From Paracoccus albus (GTDB lineage Bacteria > Pseudomonadota > Alphaproteobacteria > Rhodobacterales > Rhodobacteraceae), in the NCBI RefSeq assembly GCF_027913035.1, contig NZ_CP115777.1:47650-111649 (forward strand): DNA of 64,000 nucleotides, in the 5' to 3' direction. The notes under the pieces are model-generated. The model was not told the DNA's origin. It made no database searches and saw only the letters and a program-made list of their open reading frames with translations. Both the position numbers and the translations under genes were made by a program. This document shows positions 51,075 to 60,570 of this stretch, one piece after another. Numbering within the stretch: position 1 is the first letter of the stretch; every line of letters starts with the position of its first letter.

Positions 51075-52466
51075 ATGCCAGATGCGGCCCGCCCGGACCG
51101 GCTTTCCACGATCGCCTCCGCCGCTTTGCTGGGCGGCACCGTCTTCACCCTCGCGGACCTGTTCAGCGACAATCACCTGTTCGCCGGAATCGCGATCACG
51201 CTGATCGTCTGCCACATCCTGATGCGCTGGCGCCATGTGCGCACCAACGCCAAGGTTCTGCTCCTGCTGGCGGCCCTGTCCGCGGTGCTTCTGGTCATGG
51301 CCGGCGGCGATCCGGGCAGCCTTGCCCTTGCCGCGAGCCGCGCGCTTTACCTGCCCGCGCTGCTGACGGTCATGGCGATCCTGCGGGTCGCCGCGATGCG
51401 CTCGAACATCGTTAATACGGCGGCGCATTTCGTGGTGGACCAGCCGCCGTCACGTCGTTTCGTGCTCCTGGCCAGCGGCAGCCATATCTTCGGCATCCTG
51501 CTCAATCTCGGCGGTCTCCAGCTTCTGCTCGGGATCGCGCTGGCCCAACGCGACCGCACCGCGCCCACGCCCCAGATCGGCGAGGTGCAGGGACGGCGAA
51601 TCGCGAATGCCGTCATGCGTGGCTTCGCCGCAACGATCCTGTGGTCGCCGGTCGGTCTGGCGATGAACATGCTCCTGCCGCTGATGCCGACATTGGGATA
51701 TGTGTCTTACCTGCCCTACGGGCTCGGCCTGATGGTGGTCTTCTTCGCCCTGGGCTGGGTGTTCGACCGGCTCGAGCCGCGCCCGCGCCGCACCTTCACC
51801 CCGTCACCCCACAAGGGTGCGGGCCTCGCCATGGCCGCACTGCTCGGGTTGCTCATCGCGATCACCGGGCTGTCGGCACTGGCCGAGGCGGTGATCGGCA
51901 TTCCGATGCGCGCCGCGATCCTGATCGTGATCCCCTCCATGGCGGTGGTCTGGGTGCTCCTGACCGAGGGGCGCCCGTTCTCCGGCAACCTGACATCCCT
52001 CGCCCGCGACGGGTTCCGTGCGCTGCCGGATTCGACCAGCGAGATCTGCTTGATCGGGGCGAGCGCCTTCCTCGGCCTGACCGTCGTCGAGATGCTGCCC
52101 GCCGATCAACTGCGTTTGCTGATCGAGAACGTCTCGCTCGGCCCGGAGGTGATCGCCTGTATCATCATCCTGCTGATGACTCTGGTCAGCCAGCTTGGCC
52201 TGTCGCCGATGATCGGCGCGCTGGTCTGCTCGGGGGCCATCATCTCGTCCGGGATCGACATGCCGGAGGTGATGCTGATGCTCGCCTTGATGTGCGGCTG
52301 GTCCGGCTCGATGCTGCTGTCGCCCTTCGCCTCGACACTGGCCATCGCCATGGGCATGACCGGCAAATCCGCCCGGGAAGTCGGCCTGCGGTGGAACGGC
52401 CCCTTCATCCTGACCTATTACGCGATCAGCATGACCGCCCTGCTGATCGCGGGCGCACTGCTCTGA
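51075..52466 (+). CDS. Polytopic inner-membrane protein, probable transporter
   Basis: 463 residues with about 12 hydrophobic segments, including LFAGIAITLIVCHILM, LLLLAALSAVLLVMAGG and MTLVSQLGLSPMIGALVCSG. Gly- and Ser-rich loops in the second half (WSGSMLLSPFAST) resemble ion-transporter superfamily carriers, but I cannot name the family. Ribosome site GAGGTAAGAG. Its place between an SDR gene and a TAXI-TRAP system suggests uptake of an organic acid. Confidence 0.65.
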   Translation: MPDAARPDRLSTIASAALLGGTVFTLADLFSDNHLFAGIAITLIVCHILMRWRHVRTNAKVLLLLAALSAVLLVMAGGDPGSLALAASRALYLPALLTVMAILRVAAMRSNIVNTAAHFVVDQPPSRRFVLLASGSHIFGILLNLGGLQLLLGIALAQRDRTAPTPQIGEVQGRRIANAVMRGFAATILWSPVGLAMNMLLPLMPTLGYVSYLPYGLGLMVVFFALGWVFDRLEPRPRRTFTPSPHKGAGLAMAALLGLLIAITGLSALAEAVIGIPMRAAILIVIPSMAVVWVLLTEGRPFSGNLTSLARDGFRALPDSTSEICLIGASAFLGLTVVEMLPADQLRLLIENVSLGPEVIACIIILLMTLVSQLGLSPMIGALVCSGAIISSGIDMPEVMLMLALMCGWSGSMLLSPFASTLAIAMGMTGKSAREVGLRWNGPFILTYYAISMTALLIAGALL

Positions 52467-52562
52467 TCGTCCCCCCAATCGGGGCGGTTCATATACGTTT
52501 GAAGAATGCGGCGGGGACGATCGGCGTGGATTGACTCCGTGTCTGCCTGCCTCTAAGTTGAT

Positions 52563-52591
52563 GCGGTATTCGATCTTTGTTCGAATACCGC
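52563..52591. promoter_or_regulatory. Palindrome upstream of the TAXI binding protein
   Basis: GCGGTATTCGA and TCGAATACCGC, perfect 11-bp arms with a 7-base loop, 68 bases before the gene at 52659. The TTCGA/TCGAA core resembles the palindrome upstream of tphA2. Confidence 0.5.
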
Positions 52592-52658
52592 GCTATAAAA
52601 GCAAGCCCGCTCCAGATAGCGGAGCCAGCACCACGTGGGTAGGGAGGATGTTGCCCCA

Positions 52659-53663
52659 ATGATTTTCCAGAAACTGACCGCCGCAGCGCTCGGCGTTGCC
52701 ATGTTTGTGGGCGCCGCGCCCAAATCCGCCGAGGCCGATATCCTCGTGATGGGCGGCAACCCGGAAGGAAGCCTGTTCTACGCGCAGTCGCAGGCCATCG
52801 CGTCGGTCATTGGCCAGCACACGGGCGACCGCGTCGACGTGCTGCCGCAATCCCCGACCGTCTTCTTCCCGATGTTCGTCTCCAGCGAAGCCGATCTCGG
52901 CCTGTCGAGCCCGCTCGAAGCCAACTTCGCCTACCGGGCCGTGGGCCCCTATGAGGGCATGAATGGCGGCGAGGGTTACCCGATCTCCACCATCATGCTC
53001 GGCTCGCCGATCCGCCTGTCGCTGGTGGTCCGGGGCAGCTCGGACATCCACAGCATGGAAGACCTGAAAGGCAAGCGCGTCGTGTCGAACTACGGTGCCT
53101 TTGCCGGGTCCTCGATCACCGCCGAAGCCGCGCTCGCCAATGCCGGTCTGACCGCCGACGACTTCGAGGTCGTCAGCGTCTCCAGCTATCCCGAAGGCGT
53201 GACCGCCGTGATCGAAGGCCGCGCCGACGCCGCCGTCGGCTCCATCGGCAGCGGTATCCTTCAGCAGCTCAACGCCGCCGAAGGCGCGCGCATCCTGTCG
53301 ATCGACCCCTCGCCCGAAGCGATGGCCCGTTCGCAGGAAATCGGCAGCGCCTTCGTTCCGATCGAAGTGCCCGCGGGCATCGTCGGTGTCGACAGCGACA
53401 TCTACGCGCTGAGCTATGCAACCACGCTCTATGGCCGCAGCGACCTCGCCGATGACAAGGTCATCGCGATCCTCGAGACGCTGTGGGAGCATTCGGAAGA
53501 GCTGAAGGCCATTCACCCGTCGCTCGCGACCTGGACGCCGGATCGCTTTGCCGACACCGCCGTCGTGGTTCCGTTCCACCCGGCCGCCATTGAATTCTTC
53601 AAATCCAAGGGCGTGTGGACCGACGAGCTCGAAGCCCGTCAGGCTGAGATTTCGGCGAAATAA
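52659..53663 (+). CDS. TAXI-family TRAP transporter solute receptor
   Basis: 334 residues. A signal peptide ends near AEA-DILVMGG. The TAXI pattern is clear: GGNPEGSLFYAQSQAIASVI, LKGKRVVSNYGAFAGSS, and VEVPAGIVGVD-like segments. It binds an organic acid in the periplasm for the fused permease encoded next. The ATG at 52659 follows AGGGAGGATG. Confidence 0.88.
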   Translation: MIFQKLTAAALGVAMFVGAAPKSAEADILVMGGNPEGSLFYAQSQAIASVIGQHTGDRVDVLPQSPTVFFPMFVSSEADLGLSSPLEANFAYRAVGPYEGMNGGEGYPISTIMLGSPIRLSLVVRGSSDIHSMEDLKGKRVVSNYGAFAGSSITAEAALANAGLTADDFEVVSVSSYPEGVTAVIEGRADAAVGSIGSGILQQLNAAEGARILSIDPSPEAMARSQEIGSAFVPIEVPAGIVGVDSDIYALSYATTLYGRSDLADDKVIAILETLWEHSEELKAIHPSLATWTPDRFADTAVVVPFHPAAIEFFKSKGVWTDELEARQAEISAK

Positions 53664-53782
53664 CCCATGATGCCCCGGGCCCGTCCCGGCGCGACACAGC
53701 AACGGATCGCTCCGGCCAGATCTTGACGGCCGGGGCGATTCTCCCTGTAAGAGTCCACACGCCAATCGGAGGCCAGACACCC

Positions 53783-55696
53783 GTGCAAGAAAACAACAGG
53801 GTTCTGAAACGCCCGTATCGCTACGTCTACGAGGTCCTTGCGATCATCCTGCCCATCGCGGCACTGATCTATTCGCTTCAGCTGCTGCCGCGCTTCGGCA
53901 TCATCATATACAAGGAACAATACCTGACGCTGTTCATCGCGATCTGCGTCGCGATCTCGTTCCTGGTCAAACCCTTCTCCAAGTCCCAGGTCCGCGAGAC
54001 GCCGCCCTGGTATGACATAATCGGGGCCGTGCTGGCGCTGATCGTCGGGGGTTACATCTTTCTGAATTACGACGAAATCGTCCGCAGCCTTGGCCTCATC
54101 ACCACCGACAAGGTGATCGTCAGCGTGATCGGTATCGTCCTGCTTCTCGAGGTGGCACGCCGCCATGTCGGCTGGACCATGGTTAGCGTCGGCCTTCTGG
54201 CGCTCGGATACGCCTATTTCGGTCACTACCTGTCGGGCATGTTCGAAACCCGCGTGATCCGCTGGGACCGGCTCGTCACCTATAACTATCTCGGAACCGG
54301 GGCGATCTTCGGCACGCCGGTCTATGTCGCGGCCACCATCGTCACCAGTTTCGTGGTCTTCGGACAGGTGCTGTTCCTGGTCGGCGGCGGCGATGCGATC
54401 TCTGATTTCGCCTTCGCCCTGATGGGCCGCCGCAAGGGTGGACCCGCCAAGGTCGCGATCATGTCCAGCGCGCTCTTCGGCTCGCTCTCGGGCAGCGCCT
54501 CGGCCAACGTGGCCACCACCGGGATGCTCACCATCCCGATGATGCGCAAGGTCGGATATTCGCCCGAACGGGCCGGCGCGGTCGAGGCGGTCGCCTCCAC
54601 CGGCGGCCTCGTCCTGCCGCCGGTCATGGCCGCCACTGGCTTTCTCATGGCCGAGTTCCTGGCCGTTCCCTATGCCACCGTGGCCATCGCGGCGGCGGTT
54701 CCGGCGCTCCTGTTCTACTTCTGCGTCTACCTTCAGGTTCACCTCGAAGCGGTGAAAGCCAGCATGGAAGGCGCCGACGCGACCGAGCTTCCGGACCTGC
54801 GCGATGCGGGCCGCCGGATGATCCCCGTGGCGGTGCCCTTCGCGATCCTGCTCTGGACGCTCTTTGGTTGGAACTGGAACCCGGCGGCCTCGGCCTTCGC
54901 GGCCAGCTTCGCCACGATCCTGATGTCGCTGGTCCTGCCCAGCATGCGCCGCCCGGCGCGTGCCTATGTCCGCACCTTCGTGGAGGTGGGCGAAGCCACG
55001 GTGTTCATCGCGATCATGTGCGCCATTGCCGGGATCGTCGTGGGCTGCCTCGGCCTGACCGGCCTTGGGTCGAGCCTGTCGCAGAACCTCATCGCGGCCT
55101 CGGGCGGCAGCATCTGGCTGCTCCTGATCTTCTCGGCCATCGGCTGCATCATCCTGGGGATGGGGGTGCCGGTGACGGCGACCTATATCATCCTCGTGAT
55201 CCTGATCGGCCCGGCCTTCGAGCAGCTCGGCATCAACAAGATGGGCGCGCATATGTTCATTTTCTACTTCGGCACGCTGTCCTTCCTGACGCCGCCGGTC
55301 TGCCTGTCGGTCTTCGTGGCCGCGTCCATCGCGCGCTCCGCCCCGATGAAGACGGCACTCGAAGCGCTGAAACTGGCCGTGGTCGCCTATGTCATCCCCT
55401 TCGCCTTCGTCCTGAACCCGGCCTTCCTGCTGGAAGGAACGCTGGTCGAGATCGGCGCGGCCATCATCGGCGGCGTGGCTTCGATCTTCCTGATCTCCGC
55501 CGGGCTGGTGGGATACCTGGCAAGGCGCGTGGCCGTACCCCTGCGTCTGGCGGTGATCGTGATCGGGGTGGCGAGCTTCTTCCTGACCGGCCTGCACCCG
55601 GCCTTCGCCCTGCTGCCGCTGGGCATCGTGCTCCTGCTCTATGGCCAGCAAAAGCTCATGGGCGGCAGCGCGGCAGGCGCAGTGCTCGGCAACTAG
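53783..55696 (+). CDS. TRAP transporter fused permease (4TM-12TM)
   Basis: 637 residues with about 16 hydrophobic segments. The small and large TRAP subunits are fused, as is usual with TAXI receptors. Signature segments are SGSASANVATTGMLTIPMMR, VASTGGLVLPPVMAATGFLM, and LGMGVPVTATYIILVILIGP. The GTG at 53783 has a good GGAGG ahead of it. Together with the TAXI receptor it forms a sodium-driven importer. Substrate unknown; terephthalate or a related acid is possible from context. Confidence 0.9.
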   Translation: MQENNRVLKRPYRYVYEVLAIILPIAALIYSLQLLPRFGIIIYKEQYLTLFIAICVAISFLVKPFSKSQVRETPPWYDIIGAVLALIVGGYIFLNYDEIVRSLGLITTDKVIVSVIGIVLLLEVARRHVGWTMVSVGLLALGYAYFGHYLSGMFETRVIRWDRLVTYNYLGTGAIFGTPVYVAATIVTSFVVFGQVLFLVGGGDAISDFAFALMGRRKGGPAKVAIMSSALFGSLSGSASANVATTGMLTIPMMRKVGYSPERAGAVEAVASTGGLVLPPVMAATGFLMAEFLAVPYATVAIAAAVPALLFYFCVYLQVHLEAVKASMEGADATELPDLRDAGRRMIPVAVPFAILLWTLFGWNWNPAASAFAASFATILMSLVLPSMRRPARAYVRTFVEVGEATVFIAIMCAIAGIVVGCLGLTGLGSSLSQNLIAASGGSIWLLLIFSAIGCIILGMGVPVTATYIILVILIGPAFEQLGINKMGAHMFIFYFGTLSFLTPPVCLSVFVAASIARSAPMKTALEALKLAVVAYVIPFAFVLNPAFLLEGTLVEIGAAIIGGVASIFLISAGLVGYLARRVAVPLRLAVIVIGVASFFLTGLHPAFALLPLGIVLLLYGQQKLMGGSAAGAVLGN

Positions 55697-55730
55697 GCCC
55701 GAACGATATCCCGCTCCGGCGGGTCCGGAA

Positions 55731-55763
55731 AGCGGCGCCCCTCGCAAGACGGGCGCCGCTTTT
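55731..55763 (+). terminator. Intrinsic terminator after the TRAP permease
   Basis: AGCGGCGCCC and GGGCGCCGCT around a 10-base loop, followed by TTT, 34 bases after the stop. Confidence 0.8.
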
Positions 55764-55788
55764 GCATGAGGAGAAGAACCGCCCGGCG

Positions 55789-56222
55789 TCAGGGCGTCGC
55801 GAGGATCGCCTCCAGCGTCTCCTCGGGTTCGGTCAGCATCGACAGGTGACTGCCCGCGATGGTCACGATCCGCGCCCCCCGCGCCTCCATCACCGGCACG
55901 AAGCGCGTCATCGGTGACGGAATGCCCCATTCGGTGCACAGGATATAGGTCTGAGGCACCGACGCGATATCCGGCGAGACCGGGACCGGCTCGAAGAAGG
56001 TGCGCCAGGGCTGGCCGCCGATCCGCGGTGTCACGAAGTCCAGCACCGCCGGATCGGTGACCCCGAAAGCCGCCATCGGAATCGGCTCCAGCAGCCGGTC
56101 GGCATCCCTGCCCGCCTCGTAATGCGCGCGGTTTGCGGCCTCCATGCAATCGACCATGGCCTTGCCATCCTCGGGCACGAAGGCATCGTAATAGATCAGC
56201 GACCGGATCTTGCCCGGGATGC
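55789..56222 (-). pseudogene. Alpha/beta hydrolase truncated by an insertion sequence
   Basis: About 144 C-terminal residues of an esterase-like alpha/beta hydrolase remain: IRSLIYYDAFVPEDGKAMVD, QTYILCTEWG, and the catalytic His in ITIAGSHLSML-type context followed by TEPEETLEAIL. The nucleophile Ser and the N-terminus are missing. The coding frame breaks at the left end of an ISKra4 element. A lost ester hydrolase beside terephthalate genes is suggestive. Confidence 0.75.
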
Positions 56223-56224
56223 GA

Positions 56225-56604
56225 GGGGAGTGGGCAAAACTTGGTGGTCGTCGTGGTAGGGTAAGATTTCTGAACAAGGCGGGACCCACCATGGATGTAA
56301 GCATTTTTGTCGAGACGACGTTTGTCGATGGAGAAACCAAGAGGCGCAATATCGGTCGACTTCGCCGTGCGCCGGACGAGTTTGGTTCCGAGAATTTGGG
56401 CCTTCTCCTCGACGAAGCAAAGACCTTGTTGAGGCGCTTGCAGGAAGCGATTGTGCAAGATCAGGTCGGTGCAGCAATAGAGGCTCGCCGGAAATGCGAT
56501 GGCTGTGCCAAACAACGCGCGATCCATGATGATCGAGGCCGTATTCTCGATACTCTTTTCGGGCGAGTTCGGGTGATGTGGCCAAGGCTTCGAGGCTGCT
56601 TGTG
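56225..56604 (+). mobile_element. ISKra4-type element A, left-end remnant
   Basis: It begins with GGGAGTGGGCAAAACTTGG, the same end as element B. The transposase starts at 56291 (MDVSIFVETTFVDGETKRRN) and is cut after about 100 residues by the left end of element B. The rest of element A is not found to the right of element B, so part was deleted. Confidence 0.75.
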
Positions 56605-56667
56605 CGGGAGTGGGCAAAACTTGGGGGTGATCGTCTATAGTGGAGGTTCAATGAGAGAGGGACCACC

Positions 56668-56976
56668 ATGGATGTGCGGATAATCGTCGAGACGACATTT
56701 GAAAACGGAACCACGAAGACGCATCGTCTTGGCCGCATTTCCCGCCCATTCCGACAAACCAAGCCCGAGGGGTTTGGACTCTTGCTCGAAGATGCCAAGA
56801 CCATGTTATGGCAATTGCAGAACGCTATTATGCTCGATCAGATCGAGGAGGTCTCGGAGGAGAGCAGGATCTGCCTGGGCTGCGAAAGGGTCAGAGCCAT
56901 CCATGATTATCGCCCCCGGGTTCTCGACACGTTGTTTGGTCGTGTCCATGTCAAGGCGCCGCGTATTCGCCGCTGT
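56668..56976 (+). pseudogene. ISKra4 transposase, N-terminal part
   Basis: MDVRIIVETTFENGTTKTHR is the usual ISKra4 start. The segment CLGCERVRAIHDYRPRVLDT and FGRVHVKAPRIRRC ends at the IS256 insertion. It continues in frame at 58314 after the duplicated target. Confidence 0.85.
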
Positions 56977-58305
56977 GAGAGTGTCCGGTCTTCTGTGTAA
57001 CGTAGATCCGGTCCATGCTTCATTGAAAGGAAGCATGCATGACGATCTCCAAGGAACTTCTGGATGAACTGCTGAAGGGCGTTGAGCGCCCCGAGGACCT
57101 GCTCGGCGACACCGGGCTGATGAAAGAGCTGAAGATCAAGCTCATGGAACGTATGCTGGGCGCGGAACTGACCGCGCACCTCGGCTACGAGGAGGGCAAG
57201 GAGGCCCCGCCGGGTCAGAGCAACCGCCGGAATGGCTCCTCGACCAAGGTGCTGAAGGGCCAGGACGGTGAGATGCCGGTGGCGGTGCCCCGCGACCGTG
57301 ACAGCAGCTTTGAGCCGGAATTGGTGAAGAAGGGTCAGACCCGGATCGACGGGATCGACGACAAGATCATCGGGCTCTACGCCGCCGGGCTGACGGTGCG
57401 GGACATCCAGACCCATCTGCTCGATCTCTATGGCCTGAAGGTCTCGCCTGATCTGATCAGCCGCGTCACCGATGCGGTGCTGGACGAGGTTCGGGACTGG
57501 CAGAGCCGGGCGCTCGACCGGATGTATCCCATCGTGCTCTTCGACGCGCTGCGGGTGAAAATCCGCGATGCCGACAGCCGGACGGTGAAAAACAAGGCTG
57601 TCTACGTCGCCCTCGGCGTCACCCGCGACGGGCAACGCGAGGTTCTGGGGCTGTGGATCGCCGAGAACGAAGGGGCCAAGTTCTGGCTCTCGGTGATGAA
57701 CGAGCTGAAAAACCGGGGCGTTCAGGACATCCTGATCGCGGTCGTCGACGGGCTGAAGGGCTTTCCCGAAGCCATCACCGCGGCCTTTCCCGAGGCCATG
57801 GTCCAGACCTGCATCGTGCATCTGGTGCGCCATTCCCTGAACTTCTGCTCGTGGAAGGACCGCAAGGCCGTGGCTGCCGATCTGCGCCGGATTTACAGCG
57901 CGCCGAGCACCGATATGGCCGAGGCCGAACTCGATGCCTTCGAGGAAAAGTGGGCCGGGAAATACGCATCAATCGCCCCGGCCTGGCGCCGGGCGTGGCA
58001 GGAGGTGATCCCGTTCTTTGCCTTCGATCCCGCGATCCGAAAAATCATCTACACGACAAATGCCATAGAAAGCCTGAACCGCGTGATCCGGAAGTCGATC
58101 AAGACGCGCGGCTCATTCCCGACGGACGAGGCCGCGACCAAGCTGATCTACCTCGCCATCCGCAAGTTCGAGAAGGATGGGCGCAACGTCAGGGAATGGT
58201 TTGCAGCCCGCAATCAGTTCGCCATAATGTTCGGCGAGCGCTTCGACGCTTGAGTATCCAAAACCGCATGGACCGGGACGGATACACAAAGTTCAGGACA
58301 CTCTC
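56977..58305 (+). mobile_element. IS256-family insertion sequence
   Basis: 1329 bp with terminal inverted repeats GAGAGTGTCC/GGACACTCTC and an 8-bp target duplication GCCGCTGT (56969-56976 and 58306-58313). Intact, with one transposase gene. Confidence 0.92.
57039..58253 (+). CDS. IS256-family transposase
   Basis: 404 residues, full length for the family. DDE residues are in the usual contexts: VLFDALRVKI (first D), IAVVDGLKGF (second D) and TTNAIESLNRVIRK (E). The motif MVQTCIVHLVRHSL is the Mutator-type signature. The gene is intact and the element carries a clean target duplication, so it is probably active and a recent arrival. Confidence 0.95.
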   Translation: MTISKELLDELLKGVERPEDLLGDTGLMKELKIKLMERMLGAELTAHLGYEEGKEAPPGQSNRRNGSSTKVLKGQDGEMPVAVPRDRDSSFEPELVKKGQTRIDGIDDKIIGLYAAGLTVRDIQTHLLDLYGLKVSPDLISRVTDAVLDEVRDWQSRALDRMYPIVLFDALRVKIRDADSRTVKNKAVYVALGVTRDGQREVLGLWIAENEGAKFWLSVMNELKNRGVQDILIAVVDGLKGFPEAITAAFPEAMVQTCIVHLVRHSLNFCSWKDRKAVAADLRRIYSAPSTDMAEAELDAFEEKWAGKYASIAPAWRRAWQEVIPFFAFDPAIRKIIYTTNAIESLNRVIRKSIKTRGSFPTDEAATKLIYLAIRKFEKDGRNVREWFAARNQFAIMFGERFDA

Positions 58306-58313
58306 GCCGCTGT

Positions 58314-59354
58314 GCCTGCAAGGCTATATCCGATGTCGACCAGAGCGGTCCGTTTTCGCCGCTTGCCCATTACTTCCCGGATCGATCGACCCCGGAACTG
58401 CAGCGCCTTCAGGCTGAGCTTGGAGCACGACATTCGTTCCGGGAAGCCGCGCGCATCATTGAGACCTTCGTGCCCTGCGCGAAACAGATGAATACCACGG
58501 TGCGTAATCGCTTGGGCAAAGTCGCCCAAGTCATCGGCGCCAATGATCGGGCGGAGCTCGCCGTCGATGAAGATGCAACATCGCAAACGCTGACCGTCTT
58601 TCTCGACGGCGCCCACATCCGGTGTCGGCCAGAATACCAACGGCGTCATCTTGATGTCGTGGTGGGAAAGATCGAAAGTCCCAATATGAGCCGTCGCTTC
58701 GGTCTGGTTCAGCAAGCGGCGCGTTCTCCGGCCAAGCAACTCCGTCAAGCTCTGGTTTCGCAGGGTTGGGACGGTCAGCGTCCAATTACGGTAATTTCCG
58801 ATGGCGAGCCAGCACTGCCAAACCTGGTCCGCCGCGCGGTCCAGGGGCCGGTGCGCCACATTCTCGACTGGTGGCATATCTCGATGCGCGTTCTGCATAT
58901 TGAGAATGCCGTCAAAGGTCTTCTTCAAACACAGAACTTCCCGGGTATGCCGGAGCTGTTCAAGAAGCCGGCGGAGACGTTGCGGTGGTGTATCTGGCAT
59001 GGCAAGGTCATGACAGCTGGAACACGCCTCAAGGTACTGTTGATTGATTGCAGCAGGATCTCCAAAATCGATGCTGAAGTCCGCGAAGCGGCGGCGAGGG
59101 TCAAGGCGCGATGTCGAGAACTGTATTCGTACCTGGCCAACAACTTCGATGCGCTCACCGATTATGGTTGGCGGTATCGGAATGGTTTAGCGATTTCATC
59201 CTCTCGCGCAGAAGGGTGCGTCGATGAAATTGGAAATACTCGGATGGGCAAACGGCAACGCATGAGATGGTCGCCCAAAGGCGCGCATCAAGTCGCCGTC
59301 ACAAGAGCTGCTGTCCTCGATGGGCGATTGGCTGTCTCACAAATGGCAGCCTGA
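58314..59354 (+). pseudogene. ISKra4 transposase, C-terminal part
   Basis: Starting with ACKAISDVDQSGPFSPLAHY this continues the N-terminal part and includes TVFLDGAHIRC, ITVISDGEPALPNL, HILDWWHISMRVLHIENAVK and SSSRAEGCVDEIGNTRMGKR, the DDE-like core of ISKra4 transposases. An internal ATG at 58470 opens a 294-residue frame, but the protein would lack its N-terminus. Confidence 0.85.
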
Positions 59355-59384
59355 CCCCCAAGTTTTGCCCACTCCCACACAGAT

Positions 59385-59416
59385 TGAGGCAGAGCCCAAT
59401 TAAGGGCAACGCGACA
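59385..59416. mobile_element. IS21-type end remnant
   Basis: Read on the minus strand it starts TGTCGCGTTGCCCTTAATTG, matching the right end of the element at 42201-42439. It lies between ISKra4 and the RHE_PE00001-type gene and is probably what remains of a second IS21-type copy. Confidence 0.55.
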
Positions 59417-59477
59417 GTTGCGCGCTGTTTGTAAGTGCCGTCTGAGAGCGCCGGTCGCTTGTGAGCGATTACCCCGT

Positions 59478-60545
59478 TCAATTCGTGATACGCCACATCC
59501 GATACCGCCCCTGCCCGGTCATCTCGCGGACCAGACCCTTTTCCTCCATCCAGGCAAGGTTGCGCTGCACGGCGGCGCGACTGGCGCCGGTTAAGGCCTC
59601 GGCCATCGGGGCGGATACAAGGGGCCATTCGGTCAACACAGCGCGCAAGGCGCGCGGGGTCTTGCCCGAGAGTGGGATCATCTCGGTTTCCGCCCTCGCC
59701 GACCATGCCTCGATATCGTCAAGGTGCCGCATTGCGGTCAGGCAGGCGGTATCCATCCCGTCAAGCCAGCGCGCCAGACGGTCAGCGTGTGGGCCGCCGG
59801 CGCGCAGCCCCCCTGCCCCGCCCATGGCCAGAGGCGCAAAGACTGCGCCCTTGCCCTCGCTGGCCGCGATCCGCGCGGCCGTGACTGCCGCTTCCATTCG
59901 ATCGCCCTGCTGCCCGAGGCCCGCGAGGCTCCAGAGGTGAAAACCCGCGCAGGCGCGAGTTATAGTGTGAAGATCGGCGGCTTGTTCCATCAGGTCGAGC
60001 CAACCGCCCGCACGGTGCGCGAAAGGCTCGGCTTCATCTACCATGTTCTCAGGATCGCGGCGGTCGAGGAAGCCAGACAGGTCCATCTCTGGGCCTGGCC
60101 CGCCTGTCAGACGACGTACCGCCCAACCAACCCGCGCGAGTGCAGCGGTGTCGTCTTGCAGGCCGGAAATGCGCATGGAAATCCAGAGCGCCAGCCGATC
60201 CGGGCCGATGCGGTCACCCGCGAACCAGCTGAGGTCGGCAGCCTCGATCAGGGCAAGCCTGTGCCGCCATCCTTCCGGGCCGCGCTTCAGCCGGTCGTCC
60301 AGCGCGCCGACGCGACCGGCCACACGAGCAAGACGCGCGGCATGACCCGCCTCTGCTTTCCGCCAATCGTCGAGGACCTCGGCTTCACGCGGTTCGGCCC
60401 GTGGTCCCGGCGGCAGATAATCCGGCTCCTCTTCCATCGGACCGGGCAGGAACCAAAGATCGTCCTCGGACGACTGTCCCACCTCCTCAGCGTCGAGTAA
60501 GAGAGCATCAGATTCATCATGAAAGGCAGGCGCTTGAGGTGTCAT
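59478..60545 (-). CDS. RHE_PE00001/DUF1612-like HTH protein
   Basis: 355 residues. An acidic N-terminus is followed by a helical domain (WRHRLALIEAADLSWFAGDR) and a C-terminal winged helix (VSAPMAEALTGASRAAVQRN, MEEKGLVREMTGQGRYRMWR). The layout fits the RHE_PE00001 group found next to repABC modules in Rhizobiales and Rhodobacterales; the name is from memory. Function unknown; DNA binding is likely. A palindrome just upstream may be its operator. Confidence 0.65.
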   Translation of the reverse strand: MTPQAPAFHDESDALLLDAEEVGQSSEDDLWFLPGPMEEEPDYLPPGPRAEPREAEVLDDWRKAEAGHAARLARVAGRVGALDDRLKRGPEGWRHRLALIEAADLSWFAGDRIGPDRLALWISMRISGLQDDTAALARVGWAVRRLTGGPGPEMDLSGFLDRRDPENMVDEAEPFAHRAGGWLDLMEQAADLHTITRACAGFHLWSLAGLGQQGDRMEAAVTAARIAASEGKGAVFAPLAMGGAGGLRAGGPHADRLARWLDGMDTACLTAMRHLDDIEAWSARAETEMIPLSGKTPRALRAVLTEWPLVSAPMAEALTGASRAAVQRNLAWMEEKGLVREMTGQGRYRMWRITN

Positions 60546-60548
60546 ATG

Positions 60549-60570
60549 TGCAAAATACTAGAGTTTTGCA
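60549..60570. promoter_or_regulatory. Palindrome at the promoter of the HTH gene
   Basis: TGCAAAA and TTTTGCA separated by 8 bases, located 4-25 bases before the start codon of the minus-strand gene. It is a candidate autoregulatory site. Confidence 0.5.

Larger units (their letters stand above)
56605..59376 (+). mobile_element. ISKra4-family element B, interrupted by IS256
   Basis: Inverted ends GGGAGTGGGCAAAACTTGGG at 56605 and its complement at 59354-59376 bound the element. The transposase is split by the IS256 element at 56977-58305. Removing IS256 and one 8-bp target repeat gives an uninterrupted frame. Confidence 0.85.

Noticed and set aside
53639..56617. A 992-codon minus-strand open frame across the TRAP permease and flanking genes
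   Set aside because: It is antisense to clear transporter genes in GC-rich DNA, is low-complexity (His, Asp, Arg, Gln-rich), and has no domain.
58470..59354. Intact 294-residue transposase starting at the internal ATG
   Set aside because: The preceding codons continue in frame to the IS256 target duplication and match the ISKra4 family, so this is the 3' part of an interrupted gene.
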